Positions 35,384 through 47,829 of a DNA stretch of 64,000 nucleotides are shown here, one piece after another (position 1 is the stretch's first letter; each line of letters opens with the position of its first letter). Under the pieces are notes generated by a model. That model searched no databases. It was not told the origin of the DNA and saw only the letters and a list, made by a program, of their open reading frames with translations. The stretch is from the NCBI GenBank assembly GCA_015501605.1, contig JADNRZ010000006.1:806001-870000 (forward strand). Direction: 5' to 3'. This DNA comes from Panaeolus papilionaceus. Its lineage: Eukaryota; Basidiomycota; Agaricomycetes; Agaricales. Position numbers and translations under genes: made by a program.

Positions 35384-37802
35384 ATGTCCTTTCAAAGTCT
35401 TATATCAGGTTCAGAATGTGCTGCTCCAGCAAATCCTCTCAATCAAGTTTTGAAACATACAGAAGGAGATCGAAGTCTTCAGCAGGTAGGTCATTTACTT
35501 GATCGTTTATAATATTCGTACTGACCCCTATGAAGGATAGAATAGCAGGTCCTTCCACATCTAGAGTATGCATCGCTCAGATTTAATACCACCATCATGA
35601 ACTTAATCTGAATCATGATTTAGCTTCATCAACTACCTGGTACATCTGGAATGGCACCCGCCAATGAACAAGATTTAGCTCTTGCGCGTCAATTCTTTGA
35701 CCCTCACGCACATAGTCAGGGGTTGATGCCTGCATTTCCCGGTCATCATCCACAGGATCTTGCCCATATGGGTGAAATGCCAGCACGACCGGGTATGAAC
35801 GAGGCTTGGGCGCTTGAGCAGCAGCAGCACCAATTCCGACAAATGGATGATTCAGCAAAAACAGCTGGCTGGGCTAATGAATTCAGCCATGCGGGACCTG
35901 CGAACACATCTGCTGCACACATTCATGATCATGTTCAAGCAAGACCTGATTGTAAGCAACTGTATTTGATTTGGGATCATATCTCATGGATTCCCCTGTC
36001 TTCATAGTTCAGGGTCAATCCTCCTTTATGTCGCCCATGTACGGGAATTCCATGCGAATGGGAATGTACGGCATGGCATCTCCGATGCCATATGGAGGCA
36101 TTCAAGCTCCTGCAGCAGATATAGGGAAGGGAAAGGCCAGGGAGGCTGACTTTGAGGCCGCGTTCGCCAAGGTTCTCGAATCGTTGTCTCTTGAGGACTC
36201 CAAGCCCGCCCAAACATCTCGCATCGAAGAAGTTGATGAAGCAGGAAATGCTGTGCGCTTTTCAACTCTATCTTGTATTTCTTGGTCTTACCATGCCGCA
36301 AATTTTTAGCTATCGAAAGACCTTAACGAGTGCGCGACTATTCTTTTCTCTCATTTTTAAGGTCTAATGATAATTCATAGAGCTTTGGAACAAGTTTCGA
36401 ACGCAGAGAACCCTTCCGAGGCAGACCTTAGCAAATGGGAGGCAGAATTCTCGCAGCTCATGAACTCTCAAAGAGATGAGCTAGAAGATATTGGATCCAA
36501 TATGCAAAATGCTTGGGAGTCGGGCATCGGTAACTACGCCAGCAATCCCATTGAAAAGCCCATCCAATTCGATGATCAGGGGATTCCACAACTGGGCGAT
36601 TATATATTCGGTAGGTTGACCATATGCTTTCATAGGTGCTGCAACAACTAACTTTCATCCAGAAACCAGCAACAAATATCTCGATCCATCAACTTCGTCT
36701 CGATCGCTTCTCAATGAAGCCAAAGCTCTGCTTGAACAAAATGGTTCCCTTTCTGAAGCCGGTTTGATGTTAGAGGCTGCAATTCAAAAAGGTGAACTCG
36801 GTGAAGGCGGGTATGAAACATGGATACTGCTTGGGGAGACCCGCAATATGGACGAGAGGGAAGAAGCTGGTATGCGCGCTCTAATGTACGGTGTAAGGAT
36901 TGCGGAAGAAAACGGCGCAGCTGGAGCCGGGATGCTAGTAGGTTTTAGTCTCTGTGTAGTCTCGAAAATTGTGCTCATTGTGATCTACTTTAGTCCCTTG
37001 CAATCTCATTCACCAACGAATCTTACGATAGGGCCTCGCATTCGACGCTTTTGAAATGGTTCAGAGCACGATACCCAGAGGCCACGGTACCTCAAGAAAC
37101 CATTGAGGCAATGGCTACGAACTCTGCTTGGGACACTCATGGCCGAGTCACAGACCTTTTCCTCAACATGGCGCGCACTCAGCACGGTCAGGATAAGGTC
37201 GATGCTGAACTCCAAGTCGCGCTCGGCGTTTTATTTTATACCAACGGCGAGTATGATCGCGCTCAAGATTGTTTCTTGGCCGCTTTGAATTTCCGACCTA
37301 AGGTACGGGGCTCAAATTTGACGATATTCAAAGTCTCATTGCTGTTTAGGATTATCTGCTGTGGAATCGATACGGTTCTTCCCTCTCCAATGGCAATAAA
37401 CCGGAAGAAGCCTTGGGTGCATATCGCGAAGCGCTTCAACTCAGACCAACCTATACCCGTGCAATATACAACGTTGGCGTAGCTTGTGCGTACGAACTGT
37501 TTTCAGGTTTAGCGAGAAACTGACATAAAAATATGCCAGGTTTGAATATTGGGGCAGACAAAGAGGCAGCAGAACATTTCTTAAGTGCCCTCAGCCTACA
37601 GGAGTCGACTAATGGTGATACCAGCGATCAGCTATGGTACACCCTTCGACGCACCCTCTTGTCTATGGTACGTTTTCTACGAGGCCGTTGTTCTATAATT
37701 TGCTCAATTGCAACACAGAATCGCTCTGACCTCGCAGAGCTGTCCAAACCAGAAGCAAAGACCCGTTTGGATGTTTTCCGTAGAGAAGGGTTTGAGTTCT
37801 AG
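35384..37802 (+). CDS. PEX5: Peroxisomal targeting signal 1 receptor Pex5
   Basis: Cycling receptor that binds C-terminal SKL-type signals and docks cargo at the peroxisome. The N-terminus SGSECAAPANPLNQ carries the conserved Cys (residue 12) used for monoubiquitination and recycling. Several diaromatic WxxxF/Y docking motifs follow (WALEQ, WANEF, WEAEF). The TPR array starts at EAGLMLEAAIQKGELGEGG and includes ELQVALGVLFYTNGEYD, DYLLWNRYGSSLSNGNKPEEAL and TRAIYNVGVACLNIGADKEA, with the Asn residues that grip the PTS1 peptide backbone. About ten exons, including a 20-base exon at 36310-36329 that is needed to keep the frame (reads ALSKDLNEALEQ). The start at 35384 has an ACCACC context. Confidence 0.93.
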
Positions 37803-38106
37803 ATCTATAAGTATAGTAGATAGTAAGAACAAATTTGGGCGGAGCATTTATAGTCACTCTGAAGCCTACGTGTAAACATAATTAGTTTTTTCTTCTTCCC
37901 TTACAATCCATCGCTCTCTGATTGGCTCGACCAATTGTGACAAACTTACTGGAAGTCGATGACACACAAGTCATCGGACACCAAACGTGTCTTCCTATTT
38001 GCCTATACCATCATCCGTATAAAGATGGGGAGTTGGAGGAAGAGTCAGAGGAGAAGCATCTTTTCCCTTTTGCTATCTCTTCCCCCATTGTGATAAGAGC
38101 TTTAAA
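37803..38106. other. Intergenic PEX5 / dihydroxy-acid dehydratase
   Basis: A 304-base spacer between two genes in the same orientation. A 70-codon ORF (37922-38134) overlaps the next start in another frame and is not supported. Confidence 0.4.
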
Positions 38107-40998
38107 ATGGCGTCTGGCGATGTTCAAATGTTAGCACGCTTCGACTTTGCCTTGGTCTGACTTGAATGAATCTCATATACTTGCAGTCATTCCCTCTCTA
38201 AAGGGAGCACCGGAAGCGGGGCATTGAATAAAATTTCATCGCAAATTACCCAGAATAAGGTATGGATCTATAGACATTAGGTCTGCCCAAAGCCTGCTAA
38301 CAAACAGGTTTTTTCTTGACAGATTCGTGGGGGAGCCCAGGCAATGTGTAAGAAGCGTTGTTTCCGACTCTAAGTTTCGTTGCTTGATCTATTATCTTGC
38401 AATATCTTAGTATATGCTGTTGGACTTGACGAAGATGACATGAACAAGCCCCAAGTATAAGGTCCTGCATGGAATAATTTCGCTTGATTAATGTTGTCCC
38501 CGAGTCCAGATTGGCATTTCCCCTGTCTGGTGGGAAGGTACGTCCCGCCTTCCTTTCCCTCAACCACATGTTCTGATACGTACTCATACAGGAAACCCCT
38601 GCAACTCTCATTTGCTTGATCTGGCAAAGCATGTCAAGGAAGGATGTAAGGAGGAAGACCTTGTTGGCCTCATATTTAATACCATCGGTGTTAGGTGTGT
38701 TGAGGATATTTGGGTAATTTTCCACTTGCGACTCATCTGTTCTTCTACCAGCGATGCCATTACCATGGGCACGGATGGTGAGTCCCTTACGATGGTCTGT
38801 CTCCACAATATGCTGAGAGACGCATTCAAAATTAGGCATGAGATACTCGTGAGTGCAGATGCGAAGTCAAGACATTAAAATACTTCCTCACCAGTTATCA
38901 GCCTCCCGAGTCGAGACGTCATTGCAGACTCCATTGAAGCGGTATGGATATTCGTTTTTTATACCGTATATCCTCAGCTAACTCTTGAGGCCAGGTCGTA
39001 ATGGTAAAGACAGATCATCGCTACTTATTATCAGGTTGAAGTATAACCCCCCATAGGCCCAACATTATGATGGAAATATCTCGATCCCAGGTTGCGATAA
39101 AAATATGCCTGGATGCTTCATGGCTGCCGTTCGTCACAATCGGCCAACCATTATTATCTACGGTGGAACTATCCAAGCTGGTGTCCGCCATGTTGGTATG
39201 GCCTTCCATCGTTTATAGCCGTCAGGTGTCCCTAAATACCAAACCAGATTGCCCTGCCATGGGAAAACAAAAAGGCGGTTCGGTGAACATCTCGGACGCA
39301 TTCGAGTCTTACGGTCGGTTGGCCCTGATGCGTTGCGGCTAAATAGAGCAGCTAACTTGCTTTTAGGGGCGTACACTGTCGGCAAGATTACCGATGAGGA
39401 GCGATTCGATGTTGTTCGTCATGCTTGCCCCGGTGCAGGTGCCTGCGGGGGCATGTACACTGCCAATACTATGAGCTCTGCACTTGAAGTATGTTCTTCG
39501 TCTCCTTCGATCGACATATTCATTAAGATGCATGGTTAGGCGCTTGGCATGTCGTTGCCATATTCTTCTGGAACACCGGCCATGTACCCTGGTCAGTTCA
39601 GTCAATGTGCTTTCGACCGACTTGCTGACACTGGATTTGTTACCAGCAAAGGTCCAAGAGTGTATTAGAGCAGCCAAGTACCTCAAAAATCTTCTTGCAT
39701 TGGACCTAAAGCCGAGGTTGGTGTTGAAGGCACTGCTTTTTGACTGGATCACAGTTTGATCACCACTTGTTTTGTAGGGATATCCTTACTCGAAACTCTT
39801 TCCTCAACGCCATCGTGATTATCACTGTGCTCGGTGGATCTACAAATGCTGTTCGTCGTTTCCTTCCACGTCCATTAGCATTTTCACTAACGGTGATATG
39901 TAACATAGGTGCTCCATCTTTTGGCGATGGCTCGTGCAGCTGACATTGAATTGAGTATCGATGATTTCCAGATGATCGCAGACAAGACGCCATTCCTTGC
40001 GGACCTCATGTAAGGGCCTTGCATTCTATTGCAGTGTCGATTCACCTTGTTCATGAACACTTCCAGGCCTTCAGGAAGATACTACATGGAGGACATTCAC
40101 AAAATTGGAGGCGTTCCAGCGATACTTAAGTATCTTCTGAACCACACCGATCTTATTGACGGTAGCCAGATGACTGTCACCGGGAAGACACTGGCTGAGA
40201 ACCTGGCGGATGTTGCTGAACTGGAGTTCGAGAACCAAGACGTCTTCCGACCCCTGAGCAACCCAATCAAGCCCACCGGACATCTGACTATTCTCCGTGG
40301 TAACCTTTGCCCTGAAACCTCTGTTGCAAAATTGACTGGCAAGGAGGGCTTGCGGTTCGAGGTTTGTACTATGGCTCTTTAGACATTGGCTCATGATCTG
40401 ACGCTACTCTAAAAGGGCACAGCCAAGTGCTTCGACGGGTGAGTATTCGTAAAATTGCATGCAAGGCTCGCTAACGGCAAGAATTGACCAGCCTGGACGA
40501 TTTTTACATCATGCTTGGAAAGGGTGAAATTAAGGCAGGAATGGTTCTTATTTTCCGCTATCAAGGACCAAAGGGAGCGCCAGGCATGCCTGAGATGCTT
40601 GGACCAACTGGTGCCATTGCGGGTGCTGGATTGGCCAACTCCACGGCTTTGATAACTGATGGTCGGTTTTCTGGAGCAAGTCGCGGATTCATCATCGGCC
40701 ATGTCGTCCCAGAGGCAAGAGTTGGAGGACCCATTGCACTTGTCAAGGATGGTGACCGCATTGTCATTGACGCTGCTACCAGAAGAATTGATTGGTTTGT
40801 TGATGAGGAAGAGCAGGAGAGGCGCAAGAAGGAATGGTTGGCGTCAGATAAAGGCAAGCTCAACGTTAAGAGGGGTGTTTTATTCAGATATGCGCGAGAC
40901 GTTGCGGTAAGTACTCCACCTGATACTGGGTGCTGCTTCGATTTCAAATTTACATCCTTCCGATATAGCCCGCTAGTGTTGGAGCCTACTGTGATTAA
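38107..40998 (+). CDS. ILV3: Dihydroxy-acid dehydratase (IlvD/Edd family)
   Basis: Fe-S dehydratase that converts dihydroxy acids to 2-keto acids in valine and isoleucine synthesis. Cluster cysteines are seen in [22 protein letters not shown] and [18 protein letters not shown]; the Ser-containing active loop is [17 protein letters not shown]. Other family blocks: [32 protein letters not shown] (read as [11 protein letters not shown]), [15 protein letters not shown]. About 16 exons, several under 40 bases, give a near-normal length of roughly 580-600 residues. The last exon gives PASVGAYCD. The inferred N-terminus ([17 protein letters not shown]) lacks the Arg-rich amphipathic mitochondrial presequence expected of the canonical fungal enzyme, so this may be a cytosolic paralogue. 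Assignment to the branched-chain pathway is therefore less certain than the fold. Confidence 0.88.
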
Positions 40999-41192
40999 GT
41001 AAAGCACAGTTGTAGTCTCGTAGGGGTAATAAATTTATGTGTCTGAATTGTATGATTAAAAAAACATCCTCCTTGAAGTAAAGCAGTGTAAGAAAATTAA
41101 GAACAGAAAAATGCATACCCTGAAATACCCAAAAATATGATAACCAAAGATAAAAAATGTAACGTGTACGTACAGACCCATTAATATTTTAT

Positions 41193-41830
41193 TCAAACCC
41201 TAGAGGGCACGGTTACCTCCTCAATAATATCGACCGTGTTTCCATCTGCTGAGGGGCTTGGAGCAAGTTGCTTCGGGTTCAAGTGGGCTGAGGACCCTGC
41301 ACTTTCTGTATTGTGTGGCTTATAGTGGGACCCATGCCGCGACCATGGTATCCGGATAGGTGATTCTCTCGAATTCTCGCGTTCAGGAAACGCTACCTCT
41401 CCCGGCTTCCTCTGTCCCAAAAGTACAGCAGGGTCTGGGGGTATGATAATCTTTTCCTTTGGCTGGCGTAGATCCTTCTGTCGAGGAGCTGCTTTCCCTT
41501 CAGCTATCAGACGATTCCTCTTCTTCCTGTTGTAACGCTTTCGAATGTATATCACAAAACCAATGATCCAGGCAATCAGCATAACACCCCCACATACGCT
41601 GCCGGCGATGATTGGGGTCAGTGCTCGTTTTCTGTGGCAGAGACAGTCAATTTCGGTATAACTGGAGGGAAGTCTTGATGATTTACCCTCCTAGCGAGGC
41701 TGCCTCCGAAGAGTTGACGGCGCGAGCCTGTATTGTGGGAGATGCACTATGGACCGCAGCTGCATTATAAAACAGGCTATTAGAAGTTTGAAAAAACTGG
41801 ATTACAATGGACGCTGTCAGTACCTGACAT
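41193..41830 (-). CDS. Small single-pass membrane protein, unknown function
   Basis: Three exons give about 165 residues. The N-terminal part reads MSAAVHSASPTIQARA and ends in KRALTPIIAGSVCGG. A single hydrophobic segment follows (VMLIAWIIGFVIYI), then a strongly basic stop-transfer stretch (RKRYNRKKRNR) and a polar cytosolic tail of about 100 residues ending VTVPSRV. There is no cleavable signal peptide, so a type III orientation is likely. The layout resembles the many fungal single-pass surface proteins, but the ectodomain is very short; an upstream exon may be missing. No homologue is recognised. Confidence 0.55.
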
Positions 41831-42336
41831 TGTACGGGATAAGGTCTGTGTTGGGAGAGTATATGGTGGTGGGTATTATGAGGGTCCGTTTATGAGGAGC
41901 GAAGATGACTGCCAGCTGGTTGGTGCATGCCAGGAAAGTGGAAGGAGCGAACTCAATAGCAGCAGCACAGCCACCCATACATATCAAACTCCAATAAATA
42001 GGGGTCGACGATCGTCATTCCTATCATTCCCCAGCCACCACGGTCATCTTGTTCATCGCCTTTAAGGGGTAACGCAGCACTCTTCTTTTGAAAGGTAATG
42101 GATTACCGTGTTTTATTATATTTCTTGACGTAAAAGACATCAATTGTAGGTCTGAAGCTTGGCTTGAAGAACAAAGGTACAACAACGAACACCAGATAAT
42201 TTTTGTCCTCACATAGAGATCAAACGTGCGTATGGCACCCTTCATTCTAAGTGGAATCATTGGATATATATACAATTGGGAGTTATGTACAACGATCCTT
42301 CCCTTGTTTCCTATAAATCGATGATTCCAAGTCTAT
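41831..42336. other. Intergenic, no gene seen
   Basis: 506 bases between the small membrane protein start and the Ap4A phosphorylase stop. An ORF of 83 codons at 42024-42275 (minus) has no motif. Possible upstream exon of the small membrane protein could lie here. Confidence 0.35.
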
Positions 42337-43720
42337 TTATAGCAGGTTGCCGATAGCCTCGCTCGAAGTGCCGTCTACCTGTATATCGTGCACGCTCTCA
42401 AGTCCAACACCGCGCAAAATTTTGCTAGGTGATTCCTTCTTCACTAGCTCTAGCTCTTCGTCGCTTTTTACCAGTAACATTCCAGCAAACCCAAGAGCGT
42501 TGACGGCGATCTTTTGATCAGTCCCTTCAATGGTATGGTGCTCCTGCTTTCTTGGGATGAGATGTAGGTGGTCCAAGGTGAGGACGACATTATAGGATGG
42601 ACTTCCGACGGGGTAAGTTGGGTCGTGGCGGATGGTAGAAATCGCAAGATCGAGGAGCTGCAGGAAGGCACCAGCCAGCACACGCTCTTGTTCTTCAGCC
42701 GAAGCCCGTATCAGTTGGGGAGGGAATCGGAATGTGTGGCTCGCATACGACAACTGGGTGAGAGAAAATGGCTTATCTAGATGACAACGAGAGGTCGCGA
42801 ATTATGGTCAATCACCTTGAACAACAGAGATGTGAAAAATGTTTACCAGGCAACTCGACATTGACTTTGTGAGCTACCACTTCGATAGGGGGACCATCCT
42901 CTGAGTCTTCGTCCAATGGCAAGAATTGGATGTGCTTATGAGGTTGGCTCGCCCCACTGTTATCTCCACCTAATTAAAAAAACGCATAAAAAGGGGTGCT
43001 TTAAAATTGCTTGTTGCCCGGCTGAACACATACAATTATAGAACGCAAAGTATTGTTTTCCCAGTTTCCTAGCAGCCGAGAGAAACGAGTACGCTTGCAC
43101 GAGCTCTCCAGGCGAAAGCGGAGAGGCCTGTGATTTGAATTCTAGTATGACAATAATAGGTCAGCGAATCAAACAGTGAGCATGAGGATCATATCGCGAT
43201 CATAGTTCCCAGAAATACTCACCTTTGGTTACCATTAAAAAGTGGTGGGCAACTACAGAGAACTTGTTGAGCTGCCAAAAGTTGCCCAGTCGTGTTGGTT
43301 GCAATCATTCAATAAATGACATGACCTTGCGTACCAGTATTATAAACTCTTCTTGGGATTCTTCATCCTTGATTTCCCCTACATAAAGGTTGGGGTTGTA
43401 AGGAGGAGTGAACGGGTCGAACACCTTGCCCTTTGCCACATCGATAGTGTCAGTTGATGGCTGGAAGTGGGGTGTTGGCAGAGGGGGTTTATGTTGCAAC
43501 GCAGGGCAGACTCTAAGTTCGTACTAGATAATATAAACAGAGCAGAAGATATCTCCCATCAGAGCTGAGTTTCGAGGTATTTTGACTTGGCGATGTCAGT
43601 CACCTCGACACCACCATCGGCGTGCTTGACTACTGTCGATGGAAAGAAGAACAAGTCACCAGATTTGAGACCATTGTCGAAGACTGTTGGAAGTTTGGAG
43701 AGTAATTGACGATGGGCCAT
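42337..43720 (-). CDS. APA2: Diadenosine tetraphosphate (Ap4A) phosphorylase, Apa1/Apa2 type
   Basis: Phosphorolyses Ap4A to ADP and ATP (HIT superfamily, cytosolic). Spliced reading: MAHRQLLSKLPTVFDNGLKSGDLFF, YELRVCPALQHKPP, DPFTPPYNPNLYVGE, HHFLMVTKEFKSQASPL, FAFYNCGDNSGASQPHKHIQ with the HxHxQ active motif, HTFRFPPQL, PSYNVVLTLDHLHLIPR. The ending is SEAIGNLL. About 330 residues in six or seven exons, normal for Apa2. The start at 43720 gives the family N-terminus; no targeting signal is seen. Confidence 0.9.
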
Positions 43721-44119
43721 TGTCGATGAGTGATCTAAGTCAAGAGGATTAGTGATAAATATAAATTTAACCGTGATGATGGTGGAACTGTAACACCATA
43801 GGGGCAGTGTTGCATCATTCCGATCATGAATGCGGAGATGGATGGAATTAAGCAGAGAGCGGTGCTATGGCTGACTGATGATCCTTGCTTGAAAGTAATA
43901 TGGAGCCTTTCATTCTGTCTCAAGTCTTTTAATGTTTGTTACAGTGAACGGGTATACTAACAACTAAGTGACGAAAAAGAGAGTGTTCGCAATCAGAAGC
44001 AAGTTGTTGAAACCCAGATATCACAGGTATATATGGGGCCAGCCCATTAAAAAGAGCTTCCAACTTCTCCATCGCGTGTTTGAAGAGTCCGAGTCCGATA
44101 ACACAACAATCCAATATCG
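43721..44119. other. Intergenic upstream of Ap4A phosphorylase
   Basis: A 399-base spacer between two minus-strand genes; it should hold the phosphorylase promoter. No gene or repeat seen. Confidence 0.4.
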
Positions 44120-44741
44120 TTAAGCCTCCCCAGGCTTGCCTCTGTTCGCTTTCGCTTCCTGCATTTTTTCCCCCAGTGATATTGCTCTTGCATAACATCC
44201 GGCTGCTATAAGTGACCAAAGTGCGCAGTTTGTACCCTGACAAAATGAATTAGACGATAGGATTGCTTAAGGTAGCACAAACACCTCACCTGATAGAAAA
44301 GCACAGTGATGAAAGCCTGGAAGATTAACAATATGACCCTAACAAGCAAACTGCGGTAGAAAGCGAATTCCTTCAAGGCTGGCAATGGTAGTTCGAGGCA
44401 TAGGATCATAATACATAATATCATGCCAATGATGGGAATTATTGGGGCCTTGACGATGAGAGTGACAAAGATAGCAGAACTCGGAGGTGCTCTGCGTATA
44501 ATAAGTTAGCAGAGCCTCGAATATGAGCGGTTAATTATCATACTGAAGGCCTCCAGGGTCCCGCAAAGTACCGCCCACAAAGTCCCAGAAGAATTTACGA
44601 TAGAACAGACCAAAGAACGAGGCCCATATACCATCTGTGTGACGTGTGAATAGTTGAACATCGTCTTGTAGAAGAGTACTTACAAACGCTAGCAGTGATA
44701 GAAACAAACCGCGAGTACTCGTGCCAGATGAGATTGCCCAT
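44120..44741 (-). CDS. Conserved fungal multi-pass membrane protein (DUF7727-like)
   Basis: Four exons give about 145 residues: MGNLIWHEYSRFVSITASVYGIW, then FFGLFYRKFFWDFVGGTLRDPGG, APPSSAIFVTLIVKAPIIPII, helices through LELPLPALKEFAFYRS and LIFQAFITVLFYQGTNC, ending KANRGKPGEA. Three or four membrane helices are visible. I recognise it as a small conserved family of filamentous fungi without known function; the DUF number is from memory and should be checked. Exon joins are supported by uninterrupted hydrophobic segments. Confidence 0.72.
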
Positions 44742-45246
44742 GATTCAAGATGCTTTGGAAATTGGATTGAAGAAGTTGCTGGAGTAACGGTCAAGAAATC
44801 GGAAAAGCTGCTCCTGAGCAGTGAAGGAAAGGGTTCTTCAAAAAAGCGATTATGAACTAGAGAAATCAAAGAGCAATACGAGCACAGCTCGTTTGAAAAG
44901 AGAAAGAGACGGAAAAAGATAAAGAAGAAAGGCCCAACAAGAAATGAACGAATAAGATTGAAGGTGGAAAGGATGGTGGGTCGAGACCTTTCCCATACAT
45001 ACTACAATCGGAGTTTGAATTTTCATTTCTTTGTTTGTCCAGTCTCTACGCAACGCTTTCTCAGCAATAATCAAAATCCATTCACTTGGTTCTACAACAA
45101 TCCCTTGATGATTTTGATCTTTTTTAAATATCTGTTTATTACCCACAACTCTGGGTTCATAACTACGTACACAACTACTACTACTTAGTCGATAACAAAA
45201 TTCATCGGGGGAGGACGATTACTCGGTCTTATCGGCGCGTTGTGCT
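44742..45246. other. Intergenic, leader of the DUF7727-like gene and 3' flank of surface protein
   Basis: 505 bases. Contains AG-rich sequence near 44870-44945 (a CT-rich leader when read on the minus strand). No additional gene is supported. Confidence 0.4.
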
Positions 45247-47156
45247 TCAAAAGTCATCCTCATAGTCAGCATGGAAAGAGGAAAAGCGAAACAAGGGTCA
45301 CTTACGACGACATCCACGGCCAGGGCAGGAGGTGGTTTCCTGGGTAAGGTCCTCTGAACTGGTAACCTAGGGCTGGACAATAGTGGGGCAACCGAAGGTG
45401 TAGGTGAAGACATCACACTACTCCCATCTCGAGAGTGCAAATGATAAGAAGGATTGCTATAATAACTGGGAGCAATGGAATGTCGCAAAGACTCGCGCGC
45501 TTTCTGGCTTTTCAGTGGCGGCGGTAGTGGAAACACGGCGCTGTCCCCACCGGGAACGGGCGGGGACAAAAGGCCCGCTTCCAAAGTCTTGGGTTCCCAC
45601 TGCATTGGGAGGACGGGTGAAACTGATATCATTGATTTCTCAATCCTCCTCGATTTATCGCGCCGTTTCCGGATGACCATCATTCCGACAAGTCCCAAAA
45701 TGAGGATGAGACCAAGAATGCCACCAACAACCCCACCGACAATAGTGCCAGTAGGTGTTTTAGCTGAACGTGATGACGCTGGTGACCTAAGCGCGGCAGT
45801 TTCATTTAGTTCCAACATCAAAAGAGATCAAAAGGATACACTCACGCTGAACTCGTTGGCAGGCTGTCACCAGCGCCTACAACTGAACCCGTAGACACTG
45901 GTTGTGTGGCAACAGAATTGCTAGGGTTGACAGCTTCAAAAACAGATATCGAGTCGACATCGATAAATGGTCCTGTATTGGCTTGAGAGTCGCCAGATAT
46001 TGTCAAAGTATGCTGCCCAGGACTTGAAGCACTGCCATAGAACTAAAGAAAAGGGAACGAGCGATTGGTATTTGATGCATCAAAATTATGTCGACGTCAC
46101 GCACCAAAAGAATCTAAAAGTGGGACGGGGCCGGATCGGAAACAAGTCGTTTTAGCCACCTCGACCCAAAGCAATGGATAGTGCTGACCTTTGTGTGGAG
46201 TGAGCCGACTTTGCCTTCAGCACCACCAGACATGACTTGAGATGTACCATCGATGGTAATTCGAATGTTCGCATGATCAGGTGCGACAGTTCCGTAGACA
46301 GCAACTGCATCTCCAGAAAAAGACAATGCTGCAGAAGCAGATGGATTATTCGAAAAACTGGGAATCCTCTGAGATTATGTGTACTGGAAGGGAGGTTTTA
46401 CTTCATACTTACTGCAGAGTCCCACCCATGAAATTGTTACCAGAATTCGTCTGCCAGTTGGATGACGATGGGAGGTAGCTGATAGCAGCATCGGTATCGT
46501 CGAAAGTCTTTTGCAGCATTGTAGCCCTACATTGCCCAGAGTCCAGTTAACCTATGTTGAGCGCCCAACTCAGAAACATACCCCGACTCTCCGACTTGGC
46601 TCTCGAAATCGATCCAATCAATGTCCACGGGTCCATTTCCAGTATTAGTGAAAGTCACAGTGTGCAAGCCATTTGGGAGCCCTGACACAGAACTTAGTAG
46701 TTGCTGAGCCGATGGACTTGTGCTCTGAGAACTACCATTCTGGACTACTTGACCGTCAACAGAGATGGAATATGTTCCATAATTTGGCCGATGTCCCCCG
46801 AATATTGAGAACCCGCTCCCTGAGTTGGGGACTACAGTTAGACAAGAATAATGAATGGAAGCATGTTAATTACGCACCGCTAAAAGTAAAAGTAGCTGTT
46901 GCCCTGAGCTGAAGCAGTGTGATAAGATTCCTCAGAGTATGACTTTGGCCCAAAGTCAGTCCGATGAAGGTGCCTGAGACGGTTGTGGACATACAGCAGC
47001 CAGTGTGTCATTACTGGGAGTGTCATTCCAGGAGCCTGCTGGAGCATAGGAAATCATGGGAGAGCTGTCCTCCACTGCAATGCAAGCACCTGTGAGCTAT
47101 AGAAGCGAACGCCCCGTTAAGAGATAAAATTAACCTGTCAAGTTAAAGAAAGCCAT
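45247..47156 (-). CDS. Single-pass surface protein with two galactose-binding-like ectodomains
   Basis: Typical Agaricomycete plasma-membrane protein of unknown function. Two beta-sandwich-like units occur outside: unit 1 includes DSSPMISYAPAGSW, SGSGFSIFGGHRPNYGTY, SISVDGQVV and VDIDWIDFES; unit 2 includes AISYLPSSSNW, SFSGDAVAVYGTVAPDH, IRITIDGTSQV and HTLTISGDSQ. A membrane helix (GGVVGGILGLILILGLVGMMV) and a basic, Pro/Ser-rich cytosolic tail follow. The chosen start (MAFFNLTGACIAVEDSS) follows a strong CT-rich leader but lacks a clear signal peptide. A reading-frame break appears near 46903, between SYHTASAQG and TATFTFSG: either an indel or an intron skipping conserved residues. The end assumes a 47-base intron; without it the stop is at 45219. 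Confidence 0.65.
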
Positions 47157-47829
47157 CAAGGCAACATAAAAAAAGAAAAGAGAGAAAAGAGAGAGGGATA
47201 GAAACCGAACGAAAAGAGGAAGGGGAGCGGGGGGGAAGAAACCAGTCAGCTCATTGACCACCACGACATATGTACTCTCTGTCACTGTCAGATTAACGAT
47301 GGCACCCAACAGCCGTCATAAGTAATAGAAATAGCATGTGCATGAGACCCCCAAGTTTCTCGTCAGTTTAATTAGAGCGGTCAGGATATGCACATTCATA
47401 GGCCTTCGCCAGGACTTCCTTGTCAGATCAGTGATGCCCAAAGGGTGAGATGGTTACAAGACCGAGCAGGCGGTGTTAATCTGTTAAGATTTATAGCAGT
47501 TCACTCTGGGTACCGGAGAAAATCATTATCAGACAAGACGCAAAGAGCCAAGTGCCAGATTTTCCAAAAAAAGACTTGCAGTAAGTAGTTGGTTCATATT
47601 CAAAGGTCATCGTTGCAGTGAATTACCAAGTTAAACTTGGAGGAAGGTGAGAAAGGGAGATTCTGCTTGGCGTTATTTGGTGTAATCTTTGAAAGCAAAT
47701 ATTAATACATGATTAACCCAAAAAGGGGTAAGCTAAAAGGACAAGGCGATGATCGAAGAGTAAAGGCGCTACTGCGTTCTCCTCTTACTCATTCCTAGTT
47801 ACATTGGCTAGTCTTTCATAGTCTACACA
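47157..47829. other. Intergenic, divergent promoters
   Basis: A 673-base spacer between the surface-protein gene and the HicA-like gene. AG-rich at 47168-47238. On the minus strand an in-frame hydrophobic start (LFLLLMTAVGC, near 47337) could be an alternative signal peptide for the surface protein, but it runs into a stop before a usable splice site. Confidence 0.35.

Noticed and set aside
45219..45246. Read-through end of the surface protein to 45219
   Set aside because: A 47-base segment with GTAAGT, CTGAC branch and AG looks like a real intron, moving the stop to 45247; left as an alternative.
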